Assembly (NCBI RefSeq): GCF_001647545.1 | Contig: NZ_LSZH01000014.1 | Span: 62,001-126,000, forward strand | DNA length: 64,000 nucleotides | Origin: Acinetobacter sp. SFB | GTDB lineage: Bacteria > Pseudomonadota > Gammaproteobacteria > Pseudomonadales > Moraxellaceae | Direction: 5' to 3' | In this document: positions 44,103 through 53,123 of the stretch, piece after piece | How positions within the stretch are numbered: the stretch's first letter is position 1 | Layout of the letters: every line of letters starts with the position of its first letter | Notes under the pieces: generated by a model | What the model saw: the letters and a program-made list of their open reading frames with translations, nothing else | What the model was told of the DNA's origin: nothing | Databases searched by the model: none | Program-made: the position numbers and the translations under genes

Positions 44103-45512
44103 TTAAAGATCAAATAATTTGCCCGGGTTCATAATACCGTTTGGATCGAACACCTGTTTCAAAGCTTTCATGTATTCAATTTCTTCGGCAGAACGCGAGT
44201 AATCAAGATATGGCTTTTTCGTCATCCCCACACCGTGTTCCGCAGAAATCGAACCGTCATATTTTTTCACAGTTTCGAACACATACTTATTTACTACCTG
44301 ACATTTGGCAAAGAATTCATCTTTAGACAAGTTCTCTGGCTTCAAGATGTTCAAGTGTAAATTACCGTCACCAATATGACCGAACCAGCAAATTTCAAAG
44401 TCAGGGTAATTCGCTTCCACAATCGCATCAATTTCTTTAATAAATGCAGGAACGTGGGTAATCAATACTGAAATGTCATTTTTATAAGGTGTAAACGGTG
44501 CGATTGATTCAGAGATATCTTCGCGTAAACGCCACAAGCTATGTACTTGGTCCAAGTTTTGGCTCATCACGCCATCCAGCACCCAACCCTGTTCCATGCA
44601 ATGCTCGAAGATTTCCATCGCCGCATCCATGATCGGTTCAAATGGCGCTTCAAATTCAAGCAATACATAGAAAGGACATGCCGTTTCAAATGGACGCTGT
44701 ACATGACCATGATCCAGCACTTTCTGCATGGCCAATTCGCCGAAGAATTCGAATGCAGTTAAATCAATTTTGTTCTGGAATGCATGCAATACCGGCATGA
44801 TCGCATCAAAGTCAGGTACACCTAAAACCATTACTTGCAAGTCATGCGGTTGACGCTCAAGCTTAATTTCAGCTTCAGTCACCAGACCTAGCGTCCCTTC
44901 ACCACCAATAAACAAATGCTGTAGTGCATAACCGGTTGCGTTCTTGATCATGCCTTTGTTCAGTCGCAGGATATCGCCCTTACCCGTCACCACAGTCAGA
45001 CCCAACACCCAGTTACGGGTCATGCCGTATTTAATGACTTTGATTCCGCCAGCATTGGTACCAATGTTGCCGCCAATTTGCGAAGAACCTGAAGATGCAA
45101 AATCGACTGGGTAATACATACCTTGTTCTTCAGCATAATTCTGCAATTGTTCAGTCACCACACCCGCCTGTACACGTACCATACGGTCTGCAGGGAAGAA
45201 CTCAAGAATCTGGTTCATCTTGTCCATGCTCACCACAATTTCGCCATTTGCAGCGACTGCACCCGCAGATAAACCGGTACGACCGCCCGATGGCGTGATG
45301 GCAATATTGTGTTCATTCGCAAATTTAACAATCGCCTGCACCTGTTCCGTGCTCGATGGAAAAACGATGACGGATGGATTCGGATCAAAATGCTTGGTGT
45401 AGTCTCTGCCCCAGGCATCAAGACTAACAGCATCAGTTTTAATGCGGTTTTCACCGACAATAACTGTCAATTGGGTTAATAACTCAGGTGTTAAAGCGAC
45501 TGGAGCATTCAT
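44103..45512 (-). CDS. FAD-linked D-2-hydroxyglutarate dehydrogenase (D2HGDH)
   Basis: A 469-residue FAD enzyme of the D-lactate/D-2-hydroxyglutarate dehydrogenase type. The FAD-binding PCMH region shows PSGGRTGLSAGAVA, SGSSQIGGNIGTNAGG and GGEGTLGLVTEAEIKL. The C-terminal part has CWFGHIGDGNLHLNI with metal-ligand histidines and SAEHGVGMTKKPYL. It faces serA across 357 bases. SerA makes D-2-hydroxyglutarate from 2-oxoglutarate as a side reaction, and D2HGDH oxidises it back, which favours this call over plain D-lactate dehydrogenase. ATG 45512 starts MNAPVALTPELL. Confidence 0.87.
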   Translation of the reverse strand: MNAPVALTPELLTQLTVIVGENRIKTDAVSLDAWGRDYTKHFDPNPSVIVFPSSTEQVQAIVKFANEHNIAITPSGGRTGLSAGAVAANGEIVVSMDKMNQILEFFPADRMVRVQAGVVTEQLQNYAEEQGMYYPVDFASSGSSQIGGNIGTNAGGIKVIKYGMTRNWVLGLTVVTGKGDILRLNKGMIKNATGYALQHLFIGGEGTLGLVTEAEIKLERQPHDLQVMVLGVPDFDAIMPVLHAFQNKIDLTAFEFFGELAMQKVLDHGHVQRPFETACPFYVLLEFEAPFEPIMDAAMEIFEHCMEQGWVLDGVMSQNLDQVHSLWRLREDISESIAPFTPYKNDISVLITHVPAFIKEIDAIVEANYPDFEICWFGHIGDGNLHLNILKPENLSKDEFFAKCQVVNKYVFETVKKYDGSISAEHGVGMTKKPYLDYSRSAEEIEYMKALKQVFDPNGIMNPGKLFDL

Positions 45513-45869
45513 CGTTTGCAGACCTAGCAAGAAATATACAAGGGGGTGGATGGTCTATAGATCATTCATTTGTAAAAAGATTAAAATGCAATGATGTCTT
45601 AGACTGAGCGTGAACACAAAACCAGCAGCATGGCTGTGGCAGTTTTCACTGCGCAGCATTATAAGGCATTTTCCACTGAAACCCTGCGGAAATAAGCATT
45701 TTGACAATCTCGCCTTAAATATTACAGCCTTAGTTAGACCAAAATCTGTAATGCACGGCAGTATGTATGACAAAAATACCTATCCTCTGCGTCATAAAGG
45801 AAATGTATATAGACCGTTCTCGTATGTTATCATATCGCGACTAAATTTGGCCTTTGTAGCGGAGCCGTA

Positions 45870-47102
45870 ATGAGCCAACATCTTTCTCTACCTAAAGATA
45901 AAATTCGTTTCTTGTTGTTGGAAGGCGTTCATCAAAACGCAATCGACACATTAAATGCTGCTGGATATACCAACATCGATTCCCGTAAAACTGCGCTTGA
46001 GGGTGAAGCGTTGAAAGAAGCGGTTAAAGATGCACACTTCATCGGCATTCGTTCACGTACTCAATTGACTGAAGAAGTATTTGAAGCAGCCAACAAGCTT
46101 ATCGCGGTTGGCTGTTTTTGTATCGGTACCAATCAGGTTAATCTGAATGCTGCGATGATTCGCGGTATTCCAGTATTTAACGCACCATATTCAAATACCC
46201 GCTCAGTAGCTGAACTGGTACTTGCTGAAGCCATTCTTTTACTTCGTGGTGTTCCTGCGAAATCTGCTTCTACTCACCGTGGTGGCTGGAACAAGTCTGC
46301 AGTGGGTTCATTTGAAACTCGTGGTAAAACTTTAGGTATCGTGGGTTACGGCTCAATCGGTTCGCAACTTTCAGTTCTTGCTGAAAGCATGGGTATGCAT
46401 GTTATCTATTATGATGCAGTGACTAAGCTTCCGATGGGTAATGCACGTCAAGTGGGTTCTCTTGCCGAGTTACTTGCAAATGCTGACGTTGTTTCTCTAC
46501 ACGTTCCTGACGTGCCATCAACACGTAATTTCTTTGGCAAAGACCAGTTTGCACAAATGAAAGAAGGTTCTATCTTCATCAATGCTGCACGTGGTACCTG
46601 TGTACTGATTGAAGATTTGGCTGATGCGATTAAATCGGGTCACATTGCAGGTGCTGCAATTGACGTATTCCCTAAAGAACCTAAAGCAAACGGTGAAGAA
46701 TTTGTTTCTCCACTTCGTGGCTTGGACAACGTGATTTTGACTCCTCACGTGGGTGGTTCGACTATGGAAGCGCAAGCGAATATCGGTCTAGAAGTTGCAG
46801 AGAAATTTGTCGCTTACTCCGATAAAGGTATGACTTTATCTGCTGTGAACTTCCCGGAAATTGCGTTGCCGTTGACTGAAGGTAAACACCGTTTACTTCA
46901 CATTCACCAAAACATTCCTGGCGTTCTTTCTAAAATCAACAACCTGTTTGCTGAACACGGCATCAACATCTCTGGTCAATCATTAATGACTAAAGGTGAT
47001 GTGGGTTACTTGGTGATGGACGTTGATGCAACTGCATCTAAAGAAGCGTTAGATACCCTTCAAGAAGTTGAAGGTACCATCCGAGTTCGCGTATTGTTCT
47101 AA
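45870..47102 (+). CDS. serA: D-3-phosphoglycerate dehydrogenase
   Basis: SerA oxidises 3-phosphoglycerate to 3-phosphohydroxypyruvate, the first committed step of serine synthesis. The 410 residues have the substrate/NAD domains with GIVGYGSIGSQLS (NAD loop), the SLHVPDVPSTRNF segment, NAARGTCV, and the catalytic LTPHVGGSTMEAQ. The C-terminal ACT domain (INNLFAEHGINISGQSL, GYLVMDVD) binds serine for feedback inhibition. Length equals E. coli SerA. ATG follows GCGGAGCCGTA. Divergent D2HGDH suggests linked recycling. Confidence 0.97.
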   Translation: MSQHLSLPKDKIRFLLLEGVHQNAIDTLNAAGYTNIDSRKTALEGEALKEAVKDAHFIGIRSRTQLTEEVFEAANKLIAVGCFCIGTNQVNLNAAMIRGIPVFNAPYSNTRSVAELVLAEAILLLRGVPAKSASTHRGGWNKSAVGSFETRGKTLGIVGYGSIGSQLSVLAESMGMHVIYYDAVTKLPMGNARQVGSLAELLANADVVSLHVPDVPSTRNFFGKDQFAQMKEGSIFINAARGTCVLIEDLADAIKSGHIAGAAIDVFPKEPKANGEEFVSPLRGLDNVILTPHVGGSTMEAQANIGLEVAEKFVAYSDKGMTLSAVNFPEIALPLTEGKHRLLHIHQNIPGVLSKINNLFAEHGINISGQSLMTKGDVGYLVMDVDATASKEALDTLQEVEGTIRVRVLF

Positions 47103-47114
47103 TTTAAGATTTAA

Positions 47115-47150
47115 AAAAAACCACAGCATTGGTGCTGTGGTTTTTTATTT
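47115..47150 (+). terminator. Rho-independent terminator of serA
   Basis: A8 then CCACAGCA-TTGG-TGCTGTGG then T6. A perfect, strong stem. Confidence 0.9.
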
Positions 47151-47518
47151 TTTAAATTCCGCAATTTAAATGTAAAAGATATCGGTTCCGCGATTTCTCC
47201 ATTCGCAGCTGTTCGAGGCAGACCGAGATTAAATAATGAATGTTTCTGCGAACAATTTATTTAAATATCTTAACCTTTCAAGTTCTACAATAAGAACATT
47301 TGCAACATGTTTCAAATGTTCGTAAGCTGGCTTTGGTCTTATGAGGCAATGCTTCTCCGGACAAAACCAAGTAACAATAAGCTAAAGATGAAATTAAGCA
47401 TCTCAATGCTAAAATAGCATCGTTCCTTATTATTTCACGCATATTCGGAAATATTCATAAAGCCTTCGCTTCTCTCCTCCTATTCGAGAAATCGAAACGA
47501 ATTTAGTTCATTTAATAA
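47151..47518. other. Intergenic region with two inverted repeats
   Basis: GAACATTTG (47294-47302) and CAAATGTTC (47313-47321) form a perfect 9-bp dyad. TTCGCAG (47202-47208) pairs with CTGCGAA (47246-47252) around CTGTTCGAGGCAGACCGAG, which looks like a decayed mobile repeat. No ORF is supported. The region should contain the promoter of the first exporter gene. Confidence 0.35.
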
Positions 47519-48394
47519 ATGTTGAATTTTAAAAATACGCCACATGTTCAGGCCCTGCTGTTATTGCTGATTGCAATGATCAGCGTACAGAGCAGTGGCT
47601 CGCTTGCCAAAATTCTGTTTGGTCAATTTCCAATTCTGACCATTGCGGCAATGCGTCTGTTACTTGGCGCTGTAATCTTGGCGCTTATTTTTAAAATTTG
47701 GCAAATCAATTTCAAACAGGTGAAATGGAAAGCCATTATCAGTTATGGTATTGCGCTCGCCGGTATGAATGCCCTGTTTTACCTGGCCATTAACCGCCTT
47801 CCGCTCGGCATTGCCGTTTCTTTTGAATTCATTGGGCCACTCAGCGTAGCGTTGTATTACGCACGAAAAAAATTTGATTTTGTCTGGGTGGGACTAGCTA
47901 TTCTGGGTTTAATTTTATTGTTTCCCTTTGATCAGGCCTCACAACAGCTGGATTTAATCGGGATTGCTTTGGCACTAGGTGCAGGTGCTTGCTGGGCGCT
48001 ATATATCGTTTCCGGACAAAAACCTTCCGGTATTTCAGGTAATCATACCGTATGCTTGGGCATGTTTATCGGCATGCTGTGCTTGATGCCAATTGCGCTA
48101 TTTTCCGGTATGCCACCTAACGTTTTCGAGCCTTCAAATTTAGTTTATTTTGTCGCCTTGGCGGCGCTTGCCAGTGCCCTGCCTTTTACTCTGGAAATGA
48201 TTGCACTGCGTAATTTAACTGCGCTCAGCTTCGGCACTTTAATGAGCGTAGAACCGGCGATTGCAGCATTATCGGGGTTTATATTTTTAGGCGAGCAATT
48301 GTTATGGAATCAGTGGCTGGCACTTGCGACCATTATTACAGCCTCCATTGGCTGTACCTATACCATGCAACACGCCAAGAACAAGATCGAATAA
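47519..48394 (+). CDS. RhtA-like EamA/DMT exporter, copy 1
   Basis: 291 residues, ten membrane helices in two EamA repeats. The start ALLLLLIAMISVQSSGSLAKILF, then RLPLGIAVSFEFIGPLSVAL and ALALGAGACWALYIVSGQ, match RhtA-type exporters of homoserine, threonine and amino-acid analogues. Substrate is inferred from the family. It lies 184 bases before a paralogue of the same length and topology. ATG has weak ribosome-site support. Confidence 0.85.
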   Translation: MLNFKNTPHVQALLLLLIAMISVQSSGSLAKILFGQFPILTIAAMRLLLGAVILALIFKIWQINFKQVKWKAIISYGIALAGMNALFYLAINRLPLGIAVSFEFIGPLSVALYYARKKFDFVWVGLAILGLILLFPFDQASQQLDLIGIALALGAGACWALYIVSGQKPSGISGNHTVCLGMFIGMLCLMPIALFSGMPPNVFEPSNLVYFVALAALASALPFTLEMIALRNLTALSFGTLMSVEPAIAALSGFIFLGEQLLWNQWLALATIITASIGCTYTMQHAKNKIE

Positions 48395-48578
48395 AAATAG
48401 AAAATTTATTATTTAAATTCAAATCAGTCAGGCTGAATTTTCGCGCTGATTTTTTAAATTTAAAATTTTAAATTCACAACATTTACCACCGCACAATTCC
48501 TCAAAAATTCAACAGAATTGCTATACTGGCGCCATCTTTTCCAGTGGATTCACCTAATTTGGTGATCCTGCGTGCACC

Positions 48579-49454
48579 ATGCCGAACACCCAACTTACTG
48601 CCGTATTGTTCATGGTTTTATCCATGATCGCCTATCAGATCAGTGCCTCTTTTGCCAAACAACTGTTTGAAGTGCTTGATCCACTGACGGTAGTTACACT
48701 ACGTCTTAGTTTTGCTTCCATTTTAATTGTACTGATGTTCCGTTCCTGGAAAATCATCAAACGCTTACCCTATTTAAAATGGAAGGACTTGCTGTTTTAT
48801 AGTGGCTCTGTCTGTTTAATGAATGTGTTGTTTTATGCCTCTTTAGGCAAATTACCGCAAGGGATTGCAGTCGGCTTAGAATTCTTGGGACCGCTGACCC
48901 TGGCCCTGCTTTCGATCAAAGAAAAAACTGATTATCTGTGGGTAGGTCTGGCTATTTTAGGCGTTGCGTTGATGGTACCGTGGCAAGATGCATCAGCCGA
49001 TAACTTCTCTTATCTGGGTGCAGCATTCGCTTTGGGTGCCGGTATCTGCTGGGCCATTTATATTTATTTCGGGCAACGTGTCGTACGGCAAAATATTGGC
49101 CTGCATGCGCTGAGCATTGCCATTGTCCTGTCGGCCATGGTGATGTTACCGATCAGTGCAGTCAATAATCCTACAGCCCTGATTCAAACTCAATATTGGG
49201 GACAGGCCTTGGTCATTGCCCTGCTTGCAACCGCGATTCCTTATGCTTTGGACCTGATGGCACTCAAGCGTTTAAGCAAACTCAGTTATGGCACATTGTC
49301 CAGTTTATCCCCGGCCCTCGGTGCTTTGGCAGGCTGGTGGTTATTGAAAGAACAAATTACGCTTTTACAGAGCGTTGCCTTGCTTTGCATCATGCTTGCT
49401 TCGGTCGGTGTAACATTTAGGGCCAGTAAAAATAAAAATCATCAACCTGACTAA
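48579..49454 (+). CDS. RhtA-like EamA/DMT exporter, copy 2
   Basis: 291 residues, same ten-helix plan as the previous gene: MVLSMIAYQISASFAKQLFEVLDPLTVVTLRLSF, KLPQGIAVGLEFLGPLTLAL and AFALGAGICWAIYIYFGQ. The two share family marks in order, so they arose by an old duplication, and probably export different metabolites. A hairpin (48546-48568) lies just before the start. A strong terminator follows. Confidence 0.85.
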   Translation: MPNTQLTAVLFMVLSMIAYQISASFAKQLFEVLDPLTVVTLRLSFASILIVLMFRSWKIIKRLPYLKWKDLLFYSGSVCLMNVLFYASLGKLPQGIAVGLEFLGPLTLALLSIKEKTDYLWVGLAILGVALMVPWQDASADNFSYLGAAFALGAGICWAIYIYFGQRVVRQNIGLHALSIAIVLSAMVMLPISAVNNPTALIQTQYWGQALVIALLATAIPYALDLMALKRLSKLSYGTLSSLSPALGALAGWWLLKEQITLLQSVALLCIMLASVGVTFRASKNKNHQPD

Positions 49455-49470
49455 TCCATAGGTCTAAATA

Positions 49471-49501
49471 AAAAAAGATGGCCATAATGCCATCTTTTTT
49501 T
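49471..49501 (+). terminator. Rho-independent terminator after the second exporter gene
   Basis: AAAAAAGATGGC-CATAAT-GCCATCTTTTTTT, perfect stem; also readable leftward for the hemerythrin gene. Confidence 0.9.
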
Positions 49502-49531
49502 ATCATGCAATCTTGAATTTAAATTTTAGCT

Positions 49532-49990
49532 TTATACCAGCATATCTTTTTTCATGTCTTTATAACGCTGATACTCATTCTTGTACTGCACCGCCAAAGC
49601 TGTTTTCTGTTCCTCTTCCAGAATTTTTCCGGCCTGCTGAAAAAAGCTATGCTCTTCCTCTTTTAGATGATGATGCACCTTATCAGAAAGCTTTTTGGCT
49701 ATCGCAATCCAGCCCGGATTGCTGAAATCAGTTTCACTCAGCTCTTCAATCATCTCATCCATTTCATGATGTTCTGCCAAGGCATGACGGGTAATATTCA
49801 GTCCAGAATCTGTCATCATGAGCGGAATATAAAAATAACGGTCTTCAGCCGCTTCATGGGCAAATAATTCATTCTTTAGTTGTTTAAACAACTCATGGCG
49901 TTCTGGAGTATTCCCAGAAGTTTGCAGTAATTTTTCTGCCAGTTCTCTTTGTATTTCATGACTCTGACGTAATGCTTCAAAAATATTCAT
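49532..49990 (-). CDS. Hemerythrin-domain protein
   Basis: 152 residues, one hemerythrin HHE domain: histidines and acidic residues in FAHEAAEDRYFYIPL, HALAEHHEMDEMIEEL and DKVHHHLKEEEHSFFQQAG fit a di-iron four-helix bundle. Relatives sense oxygen, NO or iron, or repair iron-sulfur clusters; the role here is unknown. It is cytoplasmic and stands alone between terminators. Confidence 0.87.
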   Translation of the reverse strand: MNIFEALRQSHEIQRELAEKLLQTSGNTPERHELFKQLKNELFAHEAAEDRYFYIPLMMTDSGLNITRHALAEHHEMDEMIEELSETDFSNPGWIAIAKKLSDKVHHHLKEEEHSFFQQAGKILEEEQKTALAVQYKNEYQRYKDMKKDMLV

Positions 49991-50125
49991 TATGCTAATG
50001 ACCTCTGGCTTTATGCTATATGATCAGGGCAAACTCTGATAAAAATGGGCAATGATGCCCATGCCGATTGCTTATTCTTATGCAGGAACATGCTCTAATA
50101 CTGTTAATTTTTGTGAATGTTTTTA

Positions 50126-50896
50126 TTAACTTGCAAATAATATCTGATAACTTAAGCGCAAAATCAAAACCGCGACCAAGACCAGAAAAAGAATCCGGAT
50201 AAAGCCACTGCCATACTTTAAGGCCATCTTCACGCCAATCAGTGAACCTGCAACATTGGCAACCGCCATCATCAAACCCAAACTGAACAGCACATGCCCG
50301 GTTGGAATGAAGAAACTTAAGGCTGCGAAATTGGTCATAAAATTGCCAATTTTAGATAAGGCAGACGCATGCAAAAAATCGACTTTTAAATAACGAATAA
50401 AATAGAAAATAAAAAAACTACCGGTACCAGGACCAAAAATACCGTCATAAAATCCAATCACCACCCCCCCAATGCCGGCCAGAATTAAGGTTTTCCTGGT
50501 GATACTCTGCTGAAAATGCACTTGGCCGAACTGCTTCTTCATAAAGGTATAAATGGCAATCACGATCAGCATAAACAGCACAAAAGGCCTGAGTACTGCT
50601 TGGGGAATCAGGGTTACACAAGCCGCTCCTGCAAAAGAGCTGATAAAGGCAGCCACCCCAATCACCACCAATAACTTCCAGACAACTTTAACCCGGCGTA
50701 AATACGACCATGCTGCTGAGGCCGTACCACAAATGGAAGCCATTTTATTGGTGCCAAACAGTGTTGCCGTGTTCATATGCGGAAAAGCATTCATGAGAGC
50801 TGGAATCTGAATCAGACCACCGCCACCGACTGCTGCATCTATCGCACCTGCAAAAAATGCAAAAAAAATCAGGCTGAGGATGATCTCAATATCCAT
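50126..50896 (-). CDS. TSUP (TauE/SafE) family permease
   Basis: 256 residues, about eight hydrophobic helices. The first-half mark AGAIDAAVGGGGLIQIPALM and the second-half mark GFYDGIFGPGTGSFFIFYFIRYL are the paired TSUP signatures. Members move sulfite, sulfonates or other small anions across the inner membrane; substrate not set. It starts 29 bases downstream of the truB stop on the same strand, so co-transcription with truB is possible. Confidence 0.85.
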   Translation of the reverse strand: MDIEIILSLIFFAFFAGAIDAAVGGGGLIQIPALMNAFPHMNTATLFGTNKMASICGTASAAWSYLRRVKVVWKLLVVIGVAAFISSFAGAACVTLIPQAVLRPFVLFMLIVIAIYTFMKKQFGQVHFQQSITRKTLILAGIGGVVIGFYDGIFGPGTGSFFIFYFIRYLKVDFLHASALSKIGNFMTNFAALSFFIPTGHVLFSLGLMMAVANVAGSLIGVKMALKYGSGFIRILFLVLVAVLILRLSYQILFAS

Positions 50897-50925
50897 GTTG
50901 CTTTAGACCTATCTTGAAATAATGA

Positions 50926-51831
50926 TTAGAGATTTAAAACACGTTTTGGCACCAGACGTTTTTTATCGGTAATCTCGGCTAAACCCAAACATTTCTCACC
51001 ATCAAAAACCAGTACTTCTGCGGCAGCTTCATGCTCAATATTGCTTTCCATACCATGCCCAAAATGTTCAGCTCTACCCTCAGGAATCTGAACGCTTGGG
51101 AAATGCTCGACTGGTGCAAATACAGGTAATAACAAAGCTTCACGTTCAAATTCAGTCAAGCTTTCCAAATACTCAATGGTATATTCGGGAATCAGGTCAA
51201 ACTGACCGGTTTTAATCCGGTGCAGATAAGTTAAATGACCGAATGTCCCCAAGGCTTTGGCAATGTCTTCACCCAACACCCGAATATAAGTCCCTTTAGA
51301 ACAGGTAATATCTAAAGTCAGGCTATTTTCGGTAAAAGACAATAACTCAATTGCCTCAATGGTGAGCGGACGTGCTTCCCGTTCAACTTCAATGCCTTGA
51401 CGTGCCAATTCATACAACGGACGGCCTTCTTTTTTCAAAGCAGAATACATCGGTGGAACTTGCTGAATGTCCCCCACAAAACCTGCCAGAACCTGTTGAA
51501 TTGTATCTTCGGTCAGTACTGGAACAGCTTGTTCCGACAATACTTCACCTTCGATATCACCCGTGGTTGTGCTATGACCGAGGTGAATAGTGGTTTGATA
51601 ACGCTTGATCGAGTCGAGTAAATAGTGGGAAAATTTAGTCGCTTCACCTAAACAAATTGGCAACAATCCCGATGCTAAAGGATCTAAAGCACCGGTATGA
51701 CCGCCTTTTTGTGCTCGATATAAGCCACGTACTCTCTGTAAAGCAGCATTAGAACTAATACCCAAAGGCTTATTCAATAAAAACACACCGCTAATATGCC
51801 GGCGTTGAATCTTAGGTGAGGTCTTTTTCAT
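50926..51831 (-). CDS. truB: tRNA pseudouridine-55 synthase
   Basis: TruB makes pseudouridine 55 in the T-loop of tRNAs. The 301 residues carry the [15 protein letters not shown] segment, the catalytic aspartate D50 in [24 protein letters not shown], the RYQTTIHLG and [18 protein letters not shown] motifs, and the C-terminal domain. Length matches the family (about 300). The frame is closed upstream by stop codons, supporting the ATG at 51831. Divergent from lipB. Confidence 0.96.
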   Translation of the reverse strand: MKKTSPKIQRRHISGVFLLNKPLGISSNAALQRVRGLYRAQKGGHTGALDPLASGLLPICLGEATKFSHYLLDSIKRYQTTIHLGHSTTTGDIEGEVLSEQAVPVLTEDTIQQVLAGFVGDIQQVPPMYSALKKEGRPLYELARQGIEVEREARPLTIEAIELLSFTENSLTLDITCSKGTYIRVLGEDIAKALGTFGHLTYLHRIKTGQFDLIPEYTIEYLESLTEFEREALLLPVFAPVEHFPSVQIPEGRAEHFGHGMESNIEHEAAAEVLVFDGEKCLGLAEITDKKRLVPKRVLNL

Positions 51832-51985
51832 AGCGAAAGATCAAGCAAGTTGAAACGGCTGACATGTTAACAACCGCTTGTCCACATTTACAACTTCTCT
51901 ACGTTAGATTTACATTTTTAATGGCAAATTTAAGTTCTATTTTTAGACTTATAAAAACAAATACAGGAAAAAGGTTGCATAGGAA

Positions 51986-53014
51986 ATGCAGAAATATAAG
52001 TTATGGATTATTTTGGCTCTTATTATTGTTGGTATTGGCGCATTATTATTTTGGCTAGCGCCCTCGCAATCGAGTGCTGAAAAAACACGCACAGCTCAAA
52101 CTATTGATCCTCAAGCTAATAGCTTAACGACAAAGATGCCCGCAAACCTGATTCAAGGCGGGGCGTTTATGAGTAAAAGCCAACAAGACACTGAAGTGAA
52201 CTGTCAGTTACGCCTCGATAGCGCCAATCGCTTAATTGTGAATGAGCAAACCAGGAACTGTTTTGAATATTTCATTACCCAGTATGGAGAAAAAGATCTC
52301 AAGCAGATTAAAAATGATTTCCAGGCTTATATCCAGCAAGCCTATAAAGCGCCTGCCCTCGCACAAATTCTAGATTTGTGGAATCGCTATATCGATTATC
52401 GCGAAAAACTGGGTGATTTACAGGCACCGAATATAGATAAAGAAGATCCCAAATATTATCAAAGCATCTTTGCCAATATGAAAAATCTGCGTAAACAACT
52501 TTTTTCTGATTACGAAATTGAAGGCTTATTCGGGACTGAAGATATTTACCATGAATACACCTTAAGCCGCATGACCGTTATGGATGATAAAAATCTAAGC
52601 GAAGCGCAAAAAGCGCAAAAATTAAAAGATTTGTTCAATCAATTACCCGAAGACTGGAAAGAAAACTTAGAGCAGCTCAATAAACTCGAAGACTTGCGCA
52701 AACTTACTGCTGACATTAAGGTACGCGGTGGTTCCGCAGAAGAACTTCATCAAATGCGGACGAATCTGGTCGGTCCTCAAGCCACACAGCGTTTAGAAAG
52801 CTTAGATGGACAACGCAGTGACTGGAAAAACAAGGTCGATGGTTATTTAAAAGAGCGCGACAACATTATAAAAAGCGGCTTGAGCGAGGATGCCAAACAA
52901 CAAGCCATGCAACAGTTACGGACGCAGCATTTTAGTAAACCCGAAGAACAACTCCGGGTTGGAACTTTTGAAACAGTGCATGATCAGGGAGGAAAATTAC
53001 CATATGGCGAGTAA
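51986..53014 (+). CDS. lipB: Lipase-specific foldase / secretion chaperone
   Basis: Lif proteins are inner-membrane-anchored periplasmic chaperones that fold class I lipases before type II secretion. The 342 residues start with a membrane anchor (LWIILALIIVGIGALLFWLA), a variable linker and a helical domain. The Lif consensus RxxFDYFLSA appears in variant form as RNCFEYFITQ near residue 90. Gene order lipB-lipA is as known in Acinetobacter lipase operons and the reverse of Pseudomonas. ATG follows AGGAA. The product is needed by LipA just downstream. Confidence 0.88.
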   Translation: MQKYKLWIILALIIVGIGALLFWLAPSQSSAEKTRTAQTIDPQANSLTTKMPANLIQGGAFMSKSQQDTEVNCQLRLDSANRLIVNEQTRNCFEYFITQYGEKDLKQIKNDFQAYIQQAYKAPALAQILDLWNRYIDYREKLGDLQAPNIDKEDPKYYQSIFANMKNLRKQLFSDYEIEGLFGTEDIYHEYTLSRMTVMDDKNLSEAQKAQKLKDLFNQLPEDWKENLEQLNKLEDLRKLTADIKVRGGSAEELHQMRTNLVGPQATQRLESLDGQRSDWKNKVDGYLKERDNIIKSGLSEDAKQQAMQQLRTQHFSKPEEQLRVGTFETVHDQGGKLPYGE

Positions 53015-53123
53015 TCGCAATGTAGCCTATCAGCTGATTAAATTGATCATCTGATATATGTAACTGCTATGAATCAATAAATTCAGAGCAGTTTTAAAAA
53101 ATAAAAAATGTGAGATAAATACA

